Below, piece by piece: positions 54,184 to 63,171 of a stretch of DNA of 64,000 nucleotides (the first letter of the stretch is position 1; each line of letters opens with the position of its first letter). Source of the stretch: Opitutia bacterium (GTDB lineage: Bacteria > Verrucomicrobiota > Verrucomicrobiia > Opitutales > Opitutaceae); assembly GCA_947474365.1 (NCBI GenBank), contig CANJIU010000037.1, positions 1 to 64,000 of the forward strand, read 5' to 3'. Under the pieces are notes generated by a model. The model saw only the letters and a list, made by a program, of their open reading frames with translations, was not told the DNA's origin and did not search any database. Made by a program: the position numbers and the translations under genes.

Positions 54184-57100
54184 ATGAAGTCATCCGTTGT
54201 CATTCTCGTCTGGTTGCTGTGCGTCGGGACCGGCCTGCTGTGCGCGCAGACCGCCATCGGCACGATTGAAGGCCGCGTGTTCAACGCCGCCACCGGATCT
54301 GCCCTGCGAAACGCGCGCGTGAGCGTCGAGGGTGCCCCGCGCGAGGTGCTCTCCGGCGCCGACGGTTCCTACCGGATCGCCGGAGTCCCGGCGGGCCCCG
54401 CGAATGTCACGGTTTCGTATCTGGGGTTTGAGCGCGCCACGGTTCGCGTGATCGTGACCGCCGGGGGTGTGGCCCAAGGCGATGTCGACCTGACGCGCGA
54501 TGGCGCGGCGGTCTCGGGGCAGACCGTGCGCCTGCAGGAATTCACCGTGGTCGCGGACCGCGAAATGAGCGCCCAGGCGCTCGCGATGAACGAGCAGCGC
54601 TATGCGCCCAACATCAAAAACGTGGTAGCGATCGATGAATACGGCGACCGTGGCGACGAGAACATCGGTGAGTTCCTGCGCTTTCTCCCGGGCGTGGCGC
54701 TGAACGACGCCGGGACGGTTCCCAACGAAGTCACCCTGCGCGGCTTTCCCGCCACCACGTCCGGCGTGACGATTGACGGTGGCGATGTCATGGGCGCCCG
54801 TGGCGGCGACACGCGTGCGCTTTCGCTGCTCGAGGTTCCGATGAGCAATGTCTCGCGTGTCGAGGTCACCAAGGTGCCGACTCCTGACATGCCGGCGAAC
54901 GGTCTCGGTGGTTCGTTGAACATCATCAGCAAGGGTGGATTTGAGTCTCGCCGGCCTTCCTTCTCCTACCAGCTGTACCAGATTTTTCACAGCCGGACCG
55001 GAATCACGCTGGACGGGGGACCGCGCAATCACGTCGACACCCTGAGTCCTCATTTTGTGCAGCCTTCGTTTAACTTCAGCTATTTGAACCCGGTGAACAA
55101 AAACGTCGCGATCAGCGTCGGCGGTTCCCGCACCTGGCGGCAGAAGCCCATGGAACGGGGGAAGGATTCGGACGAGACCGCCACGTGGAACCTCGTCGAT
55201 GGTTTCCAGCGGCAGAGCGACTGGCAGAGCCTCTCGCAGGTCCTCAAGACCTGGTCGGCGCAGGTCGGCGTCGACTGGCGCATTTCGCCGAAGGACACGC
55301 TTTCCACCAGTGCGCAGTATCGCAAATCCGACAGCTACATCACCCGCAGCATTTTCTCGGCGATCTATGGCGCCGGGGCGACCGGCGGAGCGACCTTCAC
55401 ACAGGGCGCGGCGACCGCCGTCGGCAGCGTCGCGCAGGGGGATGGCGCCAATCAGGACATCCTCACCGGGACCACGCAGGTGGGCCTCAAGTATCGGCAC
55501 CGCGGTGACGCGTGGAAATTTGACGCCACCGCCGACTGGTCACAGGCGGATTCGCAATACCTCGACATCGACCGCGGGCACTTCAACACCACGCCAACGA
55601 CCATCGCCGGTCTGATTGTCCGCGGCGATGGCACTCCGGCCTCAAGCGGGATCATCCCGACCCGCTATTCGGCCACGACGCGGACCGGCACCCCGGTCGA
55701 TATTTTTGACGGTGGCAATTATTCCATCACCAGCGGCAATTCGGTGCAGAACGACTATAACGCCGACAAGAAGGCCGCGCGCCTGGACCTCACGCGCGAT
55801 TTTGCGTGGTCAATCCCGGTGTCGCTCAAGGCCGGAGCGCTCCTCGACCGGATGGAGCGCGACAGCCGGCGGTTTTTGAAGACCTGGAATTTCCGCCCGA
55901 ACGGCGCCACCGACGCCACCTCGAGGCTGGCCGGTGGCTTCGACGTGTTTGACCAGGCGTACAATCGCGACGCCCCGACAATTTACGGGCAACGCATGCG
56001 TTGGATCAGTTCGGTGAAGCTGTACGAGCTCTTCCAAAACCGGCCGCAGTTGTTTGTGCTCGATGAGCCGCTGGCCCACCAAAACCTCGTCGCCAATTCC
56101 CGGCGATTGATTGAGACGCTCACCGCCGCCTATCTGCGCTCCGACGTCCGGCTCTTGAGTAACCGTCTGTGGATTGTCGCGGGCGTCCGGATGGAGAAGA
56201 CCAACGATGAGGGCTGGGGGCCGTCCAACGACCCCTCGGCGCAATATCAGAAGGATGCGGCAGGCCGCGTCGTGGACGGCAGCCCCACCGTGGCTGGAGT
56301 GCAGCCGATTTTTCTTTCCAACGATTTGCTCGTGCGTGCCCGGCAGCGCTACGTGGAGCGCGGCACGCACGCGAAACGTGACTACCGTGGATATTACCCG
56401 AGCATCAACACCACCTACAGCATTTCGGAGAATCTCGTGTTGCGCGGAGCGTTTGCCCGTACGATTGGCCGTCCCAACATCACCTCGGTCGTTCCCAGCG
56501 CGACGTTCTCCGAACCGACCGTTGCGGCCCCCACGATTACAGTGACGAATCCCGGGCTCAAACCCTGGACCGCCGACAGCTACGACTTCACGGTCGAATC
56601 GTACCACCTCAAGGACGGCTTCGGTTCCGTCGGCGTGTTTCAGAAGAACATCAAGGACTTCTTCGGGTCGGTCCGCAGTGCCGCGACGCCGGCGCTGCTT
56701 GAACTCTACGGATTGCCCAACGACCCGGCGTACCTCAACTACGAGCTGGTGACGACGACCAACGCCGGCGACGCGAAGATCACCGGGGTGGAATACAGTT
56801 ACCGGCAGTCGCTCACGTTCCTGCCGAATTGGGCGCGCGGCTTTCAGGTGTTCTTCAACGGGACGAAGATGACGCTCAGTGGCAGCACCACGGCGGACTT
56901 CACCGGATTCAATCCGAGCAGCTATGCCGGCGGGATCAATTTCATCCGGCCGCGTTACTTCATCAAGCTGACGTGCACCTACCAGGGCGAGACGCAGCGC
57001 GGTGCGGTGGCGGCCAGTGTCGCCAACGGAATTCCTCCCGGAACCTTCAACTACCAGGATGCGCGAACCCGCTGGGGCATCAGTGCCCAGTACAGCGTGA

Positions 57101-57258
57101 GCAAACACTTCGCGCTCTATGGTGCGATGACCGACATCAACGGTGGATTCAATCCGAGCACCCTGCGTTACGCTCCCGGCACCCCCGAGTTTGCGAAGCC
57201 CCAGCGGTATCAGGAACTGGGTTCCGCCATCACGTTCGGAGTGAAAGGACAGTTTTGA
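54184..57258 (+). CDS. TonB-dependent receptor with carboxypeptidase-regulatory-like domain
   Basis: A 1024-residue outer-membrane receptor. Signal peptide about 1-22 (MKSSVVILVWLLCVGTGLLC). The carboxypeptidase-regulatory-like domain is at about 27-105 (IGTIEGRVFNAATGSALRNARVS, GADGSYRIAGVPAGPANVTVSYLG). The plug is at about 135-260 (NVVAIDEYGDRGDENIGEFLRFLPGV, TLRGFPATTSGVTIDGGDV, KVPTPDMPANGLGGSLNIISKGG). A full barrel ends YQELGSAITFGVKGQF. Same architecture as the receptor at 29882 but clearly divergent sequence. The downstream propeller hydrolase begins at a TTG overlapping the stop, suggesting coupled translation of importer and enzyme. Confidence 0.93.
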   Translation: MKSSVVILVWLLCVGTGLLCAQTAIGTIEGRVFNAATGSALRNARVSVEGAPREVLSGADGSYRIAGVPAGPANVTVSYLGFERATVRVIVTAGGVAQGDVDLTRDGAAVSGQTVRLQEFTVVADREMSAQALAMNEQRYAPNIKNVVAIDEYGDRGDENIGEFLRFLPGVALNDAGTVPNEVTLRGFPATTSGVTIDGGDVMGARGGDTRALSLLEVPMSNVSRVEVTKVPTPDMPANGLGGSLNIISKGGFESRRPSFSYQLYQIFHSRTGITLDGGPRNHVDTLSPHFVQPSFNFSYLNPVNKNVAISVGGSRTWRQKPMERGKDSDETATWNLVDGFQRQSDWQSLSQVLKTWSAQVGVDWRISPKDTLSTSAQYRKSDSYITRSIFSAIYGAGATGGATFTQGAATAVGSVAQGDGANQDILTGTTQVGLKYRHRGDAWKFDATADWSQADSQYLDIDRGHFNTTPTTIAGLIVRGDGTPASSGIIPTRYSATTRTGTPVDIFDGGNYSITSGNSVQNDYNADKKAARLDLTRDFAWSIPVSLKAGALLDRMERDSRRFLKTWNFRPNGATDATSRLAGGFDVFDQAYNRDAPTIYGQRMRWISSVKLYELFQNRPQLFVLDEPLAHQNLVANSRRLIETLTAAYLRSDVRLLSNRLWIVAGVRMEKTNDEGWGPSNDPSAQYQKDAAGRVVDGSPTVAGVQPIFLSNDLLVRARQRYVERGTHAKRDYRGYYPSINTTYSISENLVLRGAFARTIGRPNITSVVPSATFSEPTVAAPTITVTNPGLKPWTADSYDFTVESYHLKDGFGSVGVFQKNIKDFFGSVRSAATPALLELYGLPNDPAYLNYELVTTTNAGDAKITGVEYSYRQSLTFLPNWARGFQVFFNGTKMTLSGSTTADFTGFNPSSYAGGINFIRPRYFIKLTCTYQGETQRGAVAASVANGIPPGTFNYQDARTRWGISAQYSVSKHFALYGAMTDINGGFNPSTLRYAPGTPEFAKPQRYQELGSAITFGVKGQF

Positions 57259-58778
57259 AGCCGCGAAGAGGTAGCCTAACCGACCGATTCGCTTGGGCCT
57301 ACGTGGCTGTGGCAGTCGCGGTGCTTTTGGCTCGCGCCGCCGCCGCACCTCCGCCGGCGCCGATCGAGTTGAACGACCTCCCGCTGCTGTTCGCCGACAA
57401 CGCGTCGCTCGCGGTGCAGAGTCGGGTGGTGCGTACGATTCACCCGGCCCGGACGCGCCCGGCTCCGGTACTCGTTTCCGATCGGCCATGGGAGGGTAGT
57501 CGGGCTTATGTTTACGGTTCGGTCGAGCGGGACGACGTCAGTGGGGAAATCAGGCTCTGGTACATGAGTCGGGCGGCACGGGCCGTTGGTACGAACCGGA
57601 CGCCGAGTCTGCGGACGAACGGTTATGACCTCACGCTTTACGCGACGTCCCGCGACGGCGTGTCATTCGTCAAGCCCGCCCTCGGCCTTCATTCGTTCGA
57701 CGGCTCAAGCGCCAACAACATCGTCTTCGATTTGCACAGTCCTTCGGTGTTGCGTGATCAACGCGATCCGGACCCGGCGCGCCGCTACAAGATGCTTGGG
57801 TATCAGGGCGGCGCCTACCGCTCAGCCACCTCACCCGATGGGCTGCACTGGACACGCGATTCCTCCAAGAACGGCGTGTTGGCTCACAGCGACACAATCA
57901 CGCTCGCGCAGGACCCGCGGACGGGCGAGTACCTCGCGTATCACAAACGCCCTGACCCGAAGGGCCGTTCGGTCTGGCTGGCCCGCAGCCGGGATTTCAT
58001 CGTCTGGAGCGAGCCGGATCGGGTCTTCGCTGCCGACGAGTGGGACGACGCCTGGGTGGCGGCACCCGATCAGCGGACCGAGGTCTACAACATGTCGGTC
58101 ATTCCGCACGCGGGCGGATTCCTGGGCTTTCCGGCGATGTTCCGGCGCATCCACGTGCTGGCGAAAAATGAAGTCGCGGCCGAGCAGAGTAGCCACGATG
58201 GTCCGCTCGACATCCAGTTGGCCACCAGCGCTGACGGCCGCGTCTGGCGGCGCACGGTGCCGCGCCTCGCCATCATTCCGCGCGGCGCCCCAGGAACATT
58301 TGACGGCGGTGCCATGCTGGGAGTGAGCAACTCCGCCGTGCACACGGAGACTGAGACCTGGATGTATTACACGGCCATCACCACCGGACATGGGGGGACA
58401 ATTCCATTGAAACAATTGACGATCGGCCGGGCAGAGTGGCGCCGGCATGGCTATGTCTCGCTCGACGCCGGCCCGGAGGGAGGGCGGATCGAAACGCGGG
58501 CAGTGCGATTTGAGCGGCCGAGTTTGGTCATCAACGCCGACGCAAGCCGTGGACGACTACGTGTCGCACTCGTCGAGTTGGACGGCCGCGCCGTGATCGG
58601 ACGGACGTTGGCGGATTGCACCCCGCTCGAATCGGATGCCCCTCGGTGGGCCGTGCGGTGGAAGAGCGGGACGGACGTCCCCACCGACCGTCCGGTGCGC
58701 GTGATAATTGAATTTTCCGGCGCGCGCCTGTTCAGCGTCGAAGCGAGTCGCGAGGCGGCGAGGCCGCGTGCGAATTAG
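57255..58778 (+). CDS. Secreted beta-propeller glycoside-hydrolase-like protein (GH32/43/68-like fold)
   Basis: A 507-residue protein. The only start that captures the full signal-peptide region (AYVAVAVAVLLARAAAAPPP) is TTG at 57255, overlapping the receptor stop by 4 bases; a GTG within the leader is an alternative. The mature part has propeller signatures of sucrose/furanosidase-like hydrolases: LWYMSRAARAVG, DLTLYATSRDGVSFVKPALGL, SPDGLHWTRDSSKNGVLAHSDT, WVAAPDQRTEVYNMSV, TETWMYYTAITTGHGG. A specific catalytic triad cannot be assigned. The gene is probably co-transcribed with the TonB receptor. Its 3' end overlaps the convergent regulator by 4 bases. Confidence 0.75.
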   Translation: MKPRRGSLTDRFAWAYVAVAVAVLLARAAAAPPPAPIELNDLPLLFADNASLAVQSRVVRTIHPARTRPAPVLVSDRPWEGSRAYVYGSVERDDVSGEIRLWYMSRAARAVGTNRTPSLRTNGYDLTLYATSRDGVSFVKPALGLHSFDGSSANNIVFDLHSPSVLRDQRDPDPARRYKMLGYQGGAYRSATSPDGLHWTRDSSKNGVLAHSDTITLAQDPRTGEYLAYHKRPDPKGRSVWLARSRDFIVWSEPDRVFAADEWDDAWVAAPDQRTEVYNMSVIPHAGGFLGFPAMFRRIHVLAKNEVAAEQSSHDGPLDIQLATSADGRVWRRTVPRLAIIPRGAPGTFDGGAMLGVSNSAVHTETETWMYYTAITTGHGGTIPLKQLTIGRAEWRRHGYVSLDAGPEGGRIETRAVRFERPSLVINADASRGRLRVALVELDGRAVIGRTLADCTPLESDAPRWAVRWKSGTDVPTDRPVRVIIEFSGARLFSVEASREAARPRAN

Positions 58779-59875
58779 GGCGCAGGGCCGAGGGAATTGC
58801 CTGGGATGAACTTGGGCTCGATCCGGTGAATCGAGTGCGCGCCGGTTTCCCCGGCCAGGACAAGCTGAAGCTGGAGCAGCAGGCGCTTCGCATAGGTCTT
58901 GGGATTTCCGGCATAGCGGGTGGGCGAGGGCTTCAGGTAGGCGAGAAAGGTTTCGTCCTCGCGGCAGATCAGCGAGATGTCGTTCGGCACGCGGATCCCT
59001 CGTTCGGCGAGGAAACTGATGGTGGTGAGATAAGACGTCGACTGGGCGACGAGCAGGGCGGTGGGAGCCGTCGCCAGACGAAAGAGCCGATCCAGCGAGC
59101 GGTAGGCGCCCTCGACCGTGCCGTCGTGGCGCACGATGGTTGGCTCGACGTCGCGGTGCGGGGAGCGCCGCGCGCCATCTTCGAATCCGCGCTCACTCTC
59201 CAGGTCGCCGGCTCGATCGGACTGGCGCATGAAAAGCGCGATGCGTCGGTGCCCCAGTCGCAACATGGCGCCCGCGGCGTGGCGGCAAATGGCGAAATAA
59301 TCGAGATCGACGTTGGTCAGGGGCAGTCCCTCGTGGGACGAGCCGGCGATGATGCACGGAATCCGGTGGTCGTGAAACCACTGTTGAATGTGCTTGTTCG
59401 AATGGGCGAGCACCCAGCACCGTTGCGGATGTTGCGAGGCGAGCCGGGCCAGCGCCTTGTCCGGATGTCCACTGAAATACCGATGTCCGGAAAAAGCCGC
59501 GAGGCGCACGCGATTTTCAAACAGCAGAGCCCGCAGTTCGTCGACCCAGAGCGCGGTGTAAGGGCGGAGATTCTCAATCGACTCGGGGGTCAGCAAGCCG
59601 ACCGACGTGTCGGCGGCGTCTGGAGCGGTGCTGCGGGCAGATTGCCGGGCGCGAGGCAAAATCTGATGGCCGAGCCCGTGGCTCGTGACGATTTCGCCGC
59701 TGCGTTGGAGCTGAATGAGCGCCTTGCGCAAGGTCTTGCGGCCGACCTGCAGGGTCTTGGCGAGGGAGCGTTCGCCCGGGAGCCAGGCGTCCCACGTCCC
59801 TTTCGCGATCTCCTCGCTGACCCGCGCAGCCACCTGGAGCGGCAGCGATTGGTAGCGTTGCGGCGATGGCGGCAT
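58775..59875 (-). CDS. GntR-HTH/LacI-type sensor hybrid transcriptional regulator
   Basis: A 366-residue regulator. The N-terminal GntR winged helix (about 8-75) contains LPLQVAARVSEEIAKGTWDAWLPGERSLAKTLQVGRKTLRKALIQLQRSGEI. It is joined to a LacI/periplasmic-binding-like sensor (about 95-360; VLAHSNKHIQQWFHDHRIPCIIAGSS, RLGHRRIALFMRQSD, GIRVPNDISLICRED). This fusion resembles AraR-type sugar regulators. The ATG at 59875 is used; a longer frame upstream lacks homology. It ends the minus-strand run TonB, unknown, RraA, FAD oxidoreductase, regulator, and probably controls it. The FAD gene stop is only 5 bases upstream. Confidence 0.87.
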   Translation of the reverse strand: MPPSPQRYQSLPLQVAARVSEEIAKGTWDAWLPGERSLAKTLQVGRKTLRKALIQLQRSGEIVTSHGLGHQILPRARQSARSTAPDAADTSVGLLTPESIENLRPYTALWVDELRALLFENRVRLAAFSGHRYFSGHPDKALARLASQHPQRCWVLAHSNKHIQQWFHDHRIPCIIAGSSHEGLPLTNVDLDYFAICRHAAGAMLRLGHRRIALFMRQSDRAGDLESERGFEDGARRSPHRDVEPTIVRHDGTVEGAYRSLDRLFRLATAPTALLVAQSTSYLTTISFLAERGIRVPNDISLICREDETFLAYLKPSPTRYAGNPKTYAKRLLLQLQLVLAGETGAHSIHRIEPKFIPGNSLGPAP

Positions 59876-59880
59876 GGGAT

Positions 59881-61506
59881 TTACCGCGCGTGGGCGTGTG
59901 GGTCGCCGTCGTCGAGGTTCAGGTCTTCCGGCCACGCCAGCTCGAAACCGCGTTTCACCAGGCGATCCTGAAACGCCGAGACGGTCATTCGGTCCGCCGC
60001 GAGGTCGCGGGGCCGTACGTGGTGGTCGAGGCAATACGTCGTCAGTTCACCCACCGCCTCGCCGATGTTCCACTCGACCGGGTGCAGTCGGTAGCAACCG
60101 TTGGTGAGATGCGTCGTGCCGATGTTTTTGGCGGCGGGCAGGAGATTTTCCATGTGGCGCGGTACGAGGGCGCCGAGCGGAATCCGAAATGGCAGCGAGG
60201 GCACGTCGATGTAGTTGTCGCCACCCGATGACGGGTGAAGATCGATTCGATAGTAGCCGATGCCGACGGAGTCCTCGTAACGTTCGGCCAGCGTGTCGCC
60301 GGGACGGAATTTGGCGGAGACATCCTGTTCGCGAATTGTCCGCATCGCCCGGATACGGCGAGATTCGCGGATGTAGGGTGCCTTGGCCAGGCCGTCCGTC
60401 GTGCCCAACAAGTCGCCGCGCAACCGCAGACCCGGCCAGCCGACGCCCCCGTCCGGCCGTGGCGCCTCGGTCTGCAGCCAATGCACCATCGAGAGGCTGA
60501 GCTGGCGGGCATCGGCGATCCGCCGGAGGCGCTCCGACTCCGAGCACGAATGCAGGTCGCCCTCCATGTAGTCGATCATCGGCCAGTTCACGAGGCAGAC
60601 GTCGCTCGGAAAGAAACCCGGATCGAATTGCGCCCGATCGATGATCCGTCGGAATGCCCAGAGTCCGGAGAACAGTCCGGGTTTTTCCCGGTGCGGGTTA
60701 AAGTTGTAGCGCATCTGCTCCATCGTGCGCGGATTCAGGCCCGCCCATCCCAGCAAAGGCCCGGGCCACGGCGGCGTGAGGCGGGGAACGTAGTTGCGCC
60801 AGTATTCGTAACGCTCCGGCCGTGAAATGACGTGATTCTCTCCCGCGCGCTCTTCGAGAACGAAACACACGGAAAATGCCTGGACGTTGCCGGGCGCCGA
60901 CACCTCTGGTGCAGAAGGTTCTCCGGTGTCGGAACGCGCCTCGGCTCCGGTGACGTGGGCGACTCCCCCGAGCGGAAGGAGATCGCCGTTTTCCGTGGCA
61001 TCGACGACGTAAACGGCGCGGATCAAAACCTCCGTCCCGTCCACGCTGCAGCGTGCGGTCATTCCCGAAACGCGGTCCGTCCCCTCGATTTGGACCGACT
61101 CGACACGGTGGTTGCGCAGGATTTGGACGCGGCCGTTGGCAACGTACGGCGCGAGCATCGACTCGAGCACGGCCAATGCGACCCGCGGTTCGTGGCAAAG
61201 CGGCGAGACCCAGCCGTTGCCCGGATTCAGTCGTGGGTTGGCTCGATGCTCGGGCAGGAGCGGGTAGTGAGCGCGGTAATAGGTGCGGACGCGGTTGCGG
61301 AACTCCCGGTAGGTCGCCGTGCAGCCGAAGCGCTCGATCCAGCCGTGCTCGTCGGGCGGCACGGCCTGGGACGTGAACTGACCGCCGATCCAGTCGGTTT
61401 CCTCGGTGAGTATGACAGTCCGGCCGTTTCGGGCCACGGCCAGCGCGGCGGCAATCCCGCCCACGCCGGCGCCAGCAATGGCGACATCGCAGTGTAAGTG
61501 AATCAT
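59881..61506 (-). CDS. FAD-dependent oxidoreductase, cytoplasmic
   Basis: A 541-residue flavoprotein without signal peptide. The N-terminal FAD site is CDVAIAGAGVGGIAAALAVARNG with GxGxxG at residues 12-17. It has DWIGGQFTSQAV, where related proteins show GG(M/Q)xT, then YVVDATENGDLLPLGGV and a C-terminal closure (ENLLPAAKNIGTTHLTNGCYRLHPVEWNIGEAVGEL). Same PF12831-like family as the secreted enzyme at 53969 but cytoplasmic and shorter. The substrate is unknown. It lies 85 bases after the RraA-family gene and 5 bases before the GntR/LacI hybrid regulator gene. Confidence 0.87.
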   Translation of the reverse strand: MIHLHCDVAIAGAGVGGIAAALAVARNGRTVILTEETDWIGGQFTSQAVPPDEHGWIERFGCTATYREFRNRVRTYYRAHYPLLPEHRANPRLNPGNGWVSPLCHEPRVALAVLESMLAPYVANGRVQILRNHRVESVQIEGTDRVSGMTARCSVDGTEVLIRAVYVVDATENGDLLPLGGVAHVTGAEARSDTGEPSAPEVSAPGNVQAFSVCFVLEERAGENHVISRPERYEYWRNYVPRLTPPWPGPLLGWAGLNPRTMEQMRYNFNPHREKPGLFSGLWAFRRIIDRAQFDPGFFPSDVCLVNWPMIDYMEGDLHSCSESERLRRIADARQLSLSMVHWLQTEAPRPDGGVGWPGLRLRGDLLGTTDGLAKAPYIRESRRIRAMRTIREQDVSAKFRPGDTLAERYEDSVGIGYYRIDLHPSSGGDNYIDVPSLPFRIPLGALVPRHMENLLPAAKNIGTTHLTNGCYRLHPVEWNIGEAVGELTTYCLDHHVRPRDLAADRMTVSAFQDRLVKRGFELAWPEDLNLDDGDPHAHAR

Positions 61507-61555
61507 CGGTTTCAGGGTGACGAGCCCCGAGTCCGGCGTCGTTTGCCACCATGGG

Positions 61556-61572
61556 CCACCGCGAATCGGTGG
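61556..61572. terminator. Small hairpin after RraA gene
   Basis: The stem is ccaccg (61556-61561) and cggtgg (61567-61572) with a five-base loop, in the 85-base gap after the RraA stop on the minus strand. No T-run; weak evidence for a 3' structure. Confidence 0.3.
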
Positions 61573-61591
61573 TTTCCCGGAGGAACCTCTA

Positions 61592-62353
61592 TCACCACTC
61601 GCCCATGCGGGCGAATTTCTGCTTCACGTTTTTCCGGAATTGGACCGCGGCCGCTTCAAATTCGGTGCGGACCTGGTCGAGGGATTTACCGGCGCCGCCG
61701 CGGGCCGCGGGAATCAGCGTCTGGCACTCGTTGCTGTCCATGAATCGGGCCGCCGCGAGGAGATGTTTTTCGTCGCCGAACGGCACCGCGAGAAATCCGT
61801 GTTTGTCGGCGTGGACGAGCTGGCCGGGCTGGATTTTACGGCCGAAGACTTCGACCTCGAGATCCCAGTCGACGGGGCAGGAATAGGCGTGGCCGACGCA
61901 GGTGCGGCGGGCGATGGCCTTGAATCCGGCGTTGGTCATCTCGTCCACGTCGCGGATCGCTCCGTCGCAAATGGTGCCGACGCAGCCGAGTGCGCGGTGG
62001 ATGTTGCTGTTCACTTCGCCCCAGAACGCGCCGTAGGTGGCGGGTTTGTCGAGGTCCTGGACGATCACGATTTTGGGCCCGGGGACGGTGGCGAGAAACT
62101 GACGGTATTCCTGCCAGCGATTCGGATTGGACTTGGGATGTGCCGAATTCCCCGGTTCGCAGCGAACGGTCACGGCATAGCCCACCATCGGACCCATCTG
62201 GGGCATGAAGTCGCGCGTCTCCTCCAGGTTGAACGCATCGCGGGCGTGATTGTGGCGGGTCACCTGCTCCCAGCCATTGTAGATGGTGGGGGTGTTCCAG
62301 CGTTTGAGTTCGAGGAGATCGCTGTGGGGCAGCGCGGGCTTCGGGCGTTTCAT
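61592..62353 (-). CDS. RraA family protein (HMG/CHA aldolase-like)
   Basis: A 253-residue protein from the ATG at 62353 (the open frame extends upstream without homology). The conserved core is GAFWGEVNSNIHRALGCVGTICDGAIRDVDEM, with the G-x-E-x-N and DGAIRD residues that in RraA-fold aldolases bind the divalent metal and pyruvate. It also has PGQLVHADKHGFLAVPFGD. Family members split 4-hydroxy-4-methyl-2-oxoglutarate-type acids to pyruvate or bind RNase E. In this catabolic context an aldolase or decarboxylase role is more likely. It lies 17 bases after the unknown protein gene. Confidence 0.87.
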   Translation of the reverse strand: MKRPKPALPHSDLLELKRWNTPTIYNGWEQVTRHNHARDAFNLEETRDFMPQMGPMVGYAVTVRCEPGNSAHPKSNPNRWQEYRQFLATVPGPKIVIVQDLDKPATYGAFWGEVNSNIHRALGCVGTICDGAIRDVDEMTNAGFKAIARRTCVGHAYSCPVDWDLEVEVFGRKIQPGQLVHADKHGFLAVPFGDEKHLLAAARFMDSNECQTLIPAARGGAGKSLDQVRTEFEAAAVQFRKNVKQKFARMGEW

Positions 62354-62370
62354 AAATGAAAGTCGGAGGA

Positions 62371-63045
62371 TTATTTCGAGACGGAAAGGACGGAGTCGTA
62401 CGAGCGCAGGAGGGCGTCGCGCAATGGCAGAATTCCCTCCAGGCGATGGCGGATGCGCACCAGTTGATCGGCGATTTCCAGCGTGCAAGGTTCTCCCGCG
62501 GCGATTCGCGGTGCGATGTTTGTCCGCACCTCGTCGAGCAGTGCGGTCTCGGTGGTCGTGGCCAGCTTTTCCCTCGCGCGCACGAGCACCGCCCGCGTCG
62601 CCGGGTCTCGCGGAAGGGAACGAAGCAGGCGGGTGAACTCCCGCTCGAACGCCCGCGGTTCGTGTTTGCTGGCGACGAGGGCTCGCGTGGTGAGGCCGGC
62701 GTGGGCCTTCTCCGCGGGATCCGTCTGCAGGGCGCGAATTCGCTCGGCGGCATCGAGGGCTGCGGCGTCGTCGTGAAAGTGCAGGGCGAGGTGCACGCGC
62801 AGGCCAAGCAGGAGTTTGAGGCGCGCCGGGTCCGGCGGCGGCTGGCGCTTGAGCGCCCCCGCAACATCGGCCGCGACGCGTTGCGCAAACGGCGCGAACG
62901 CCGCTTCCGTTGTCACCAATTCGAGGGGCGGGACCGCAAGAGCGTAGACGGGGCTCGTGGCGTCGGGCGCGGCCGCCAGCGCGCCGATGAGTCCGGCAAC
63001 CAGGGCGACTCCAAACAGGAAGTGGCGTGGGTGACGTGGCATCAT
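62371..63045 (-). CDS. Unrecognised secreted alpha-helical protein
   Basis: A 224-residue protein that I do not recognise. A signal peptide is clear (MMPRHPRHFLFGVALVAGLIGALAAAPDA). The mature part is rich in alanine, leucine and arginine with heptad-like helices (LKLLLGLRVHLALHFHDDAAALDAAERIRALQTDPAEKAHAGLTTRALV), reminiscent of TPR-type helical hairpins. There is no cysteine-rich, catalytic or membrane motif. It lies between a TonB receptor (126 bases upstream) and the RraA gene (17 bases downstream), so it probably belongs to the same transport/catabolic operon. It could be the N-terminal domain of a larger protein that has lost its remainder, since it ends abruptly (SYDSVLSVSK). Confidence 0.6.
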   Translation of the reverse strand: MMPRHPRHFLFGVALVAGLIGALAAAPDATSPVYALAVPPLELVTTEAAFAPFAQRVAADVAGALKRQPPPDPARLKLLLGLRVHLALHFHDDAAALDAAERIRALQTDPAEKAHAGLTTRALVASKHEPRAFEREFTRLLRSLPRDPATRAVLVRAREKLATTTETALLDEVRTNIAPRIAAGEPCTLEIADQLVRIRHRLEGILPLRDALLRSYDSVLSVSK

Positions 63046-63171
63046 TCAGTCATGAGGGTGCGAAGAGTTTTCGTTCGCGCCGGGACGCGTCGAGGGAAAG
63101 CGCGAGGTTCTCCGCGGGAACCAGCCGGCACCCCGGACGCCGGAGGCGAAATCGACTGATGCTAGCCACGC

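Noticed and set aside
55810-57489. 559-residue minus-strand open frame
   Set aside because: It is antisense to the TonB receptor, whose plus-strand translation has clear family motifs.
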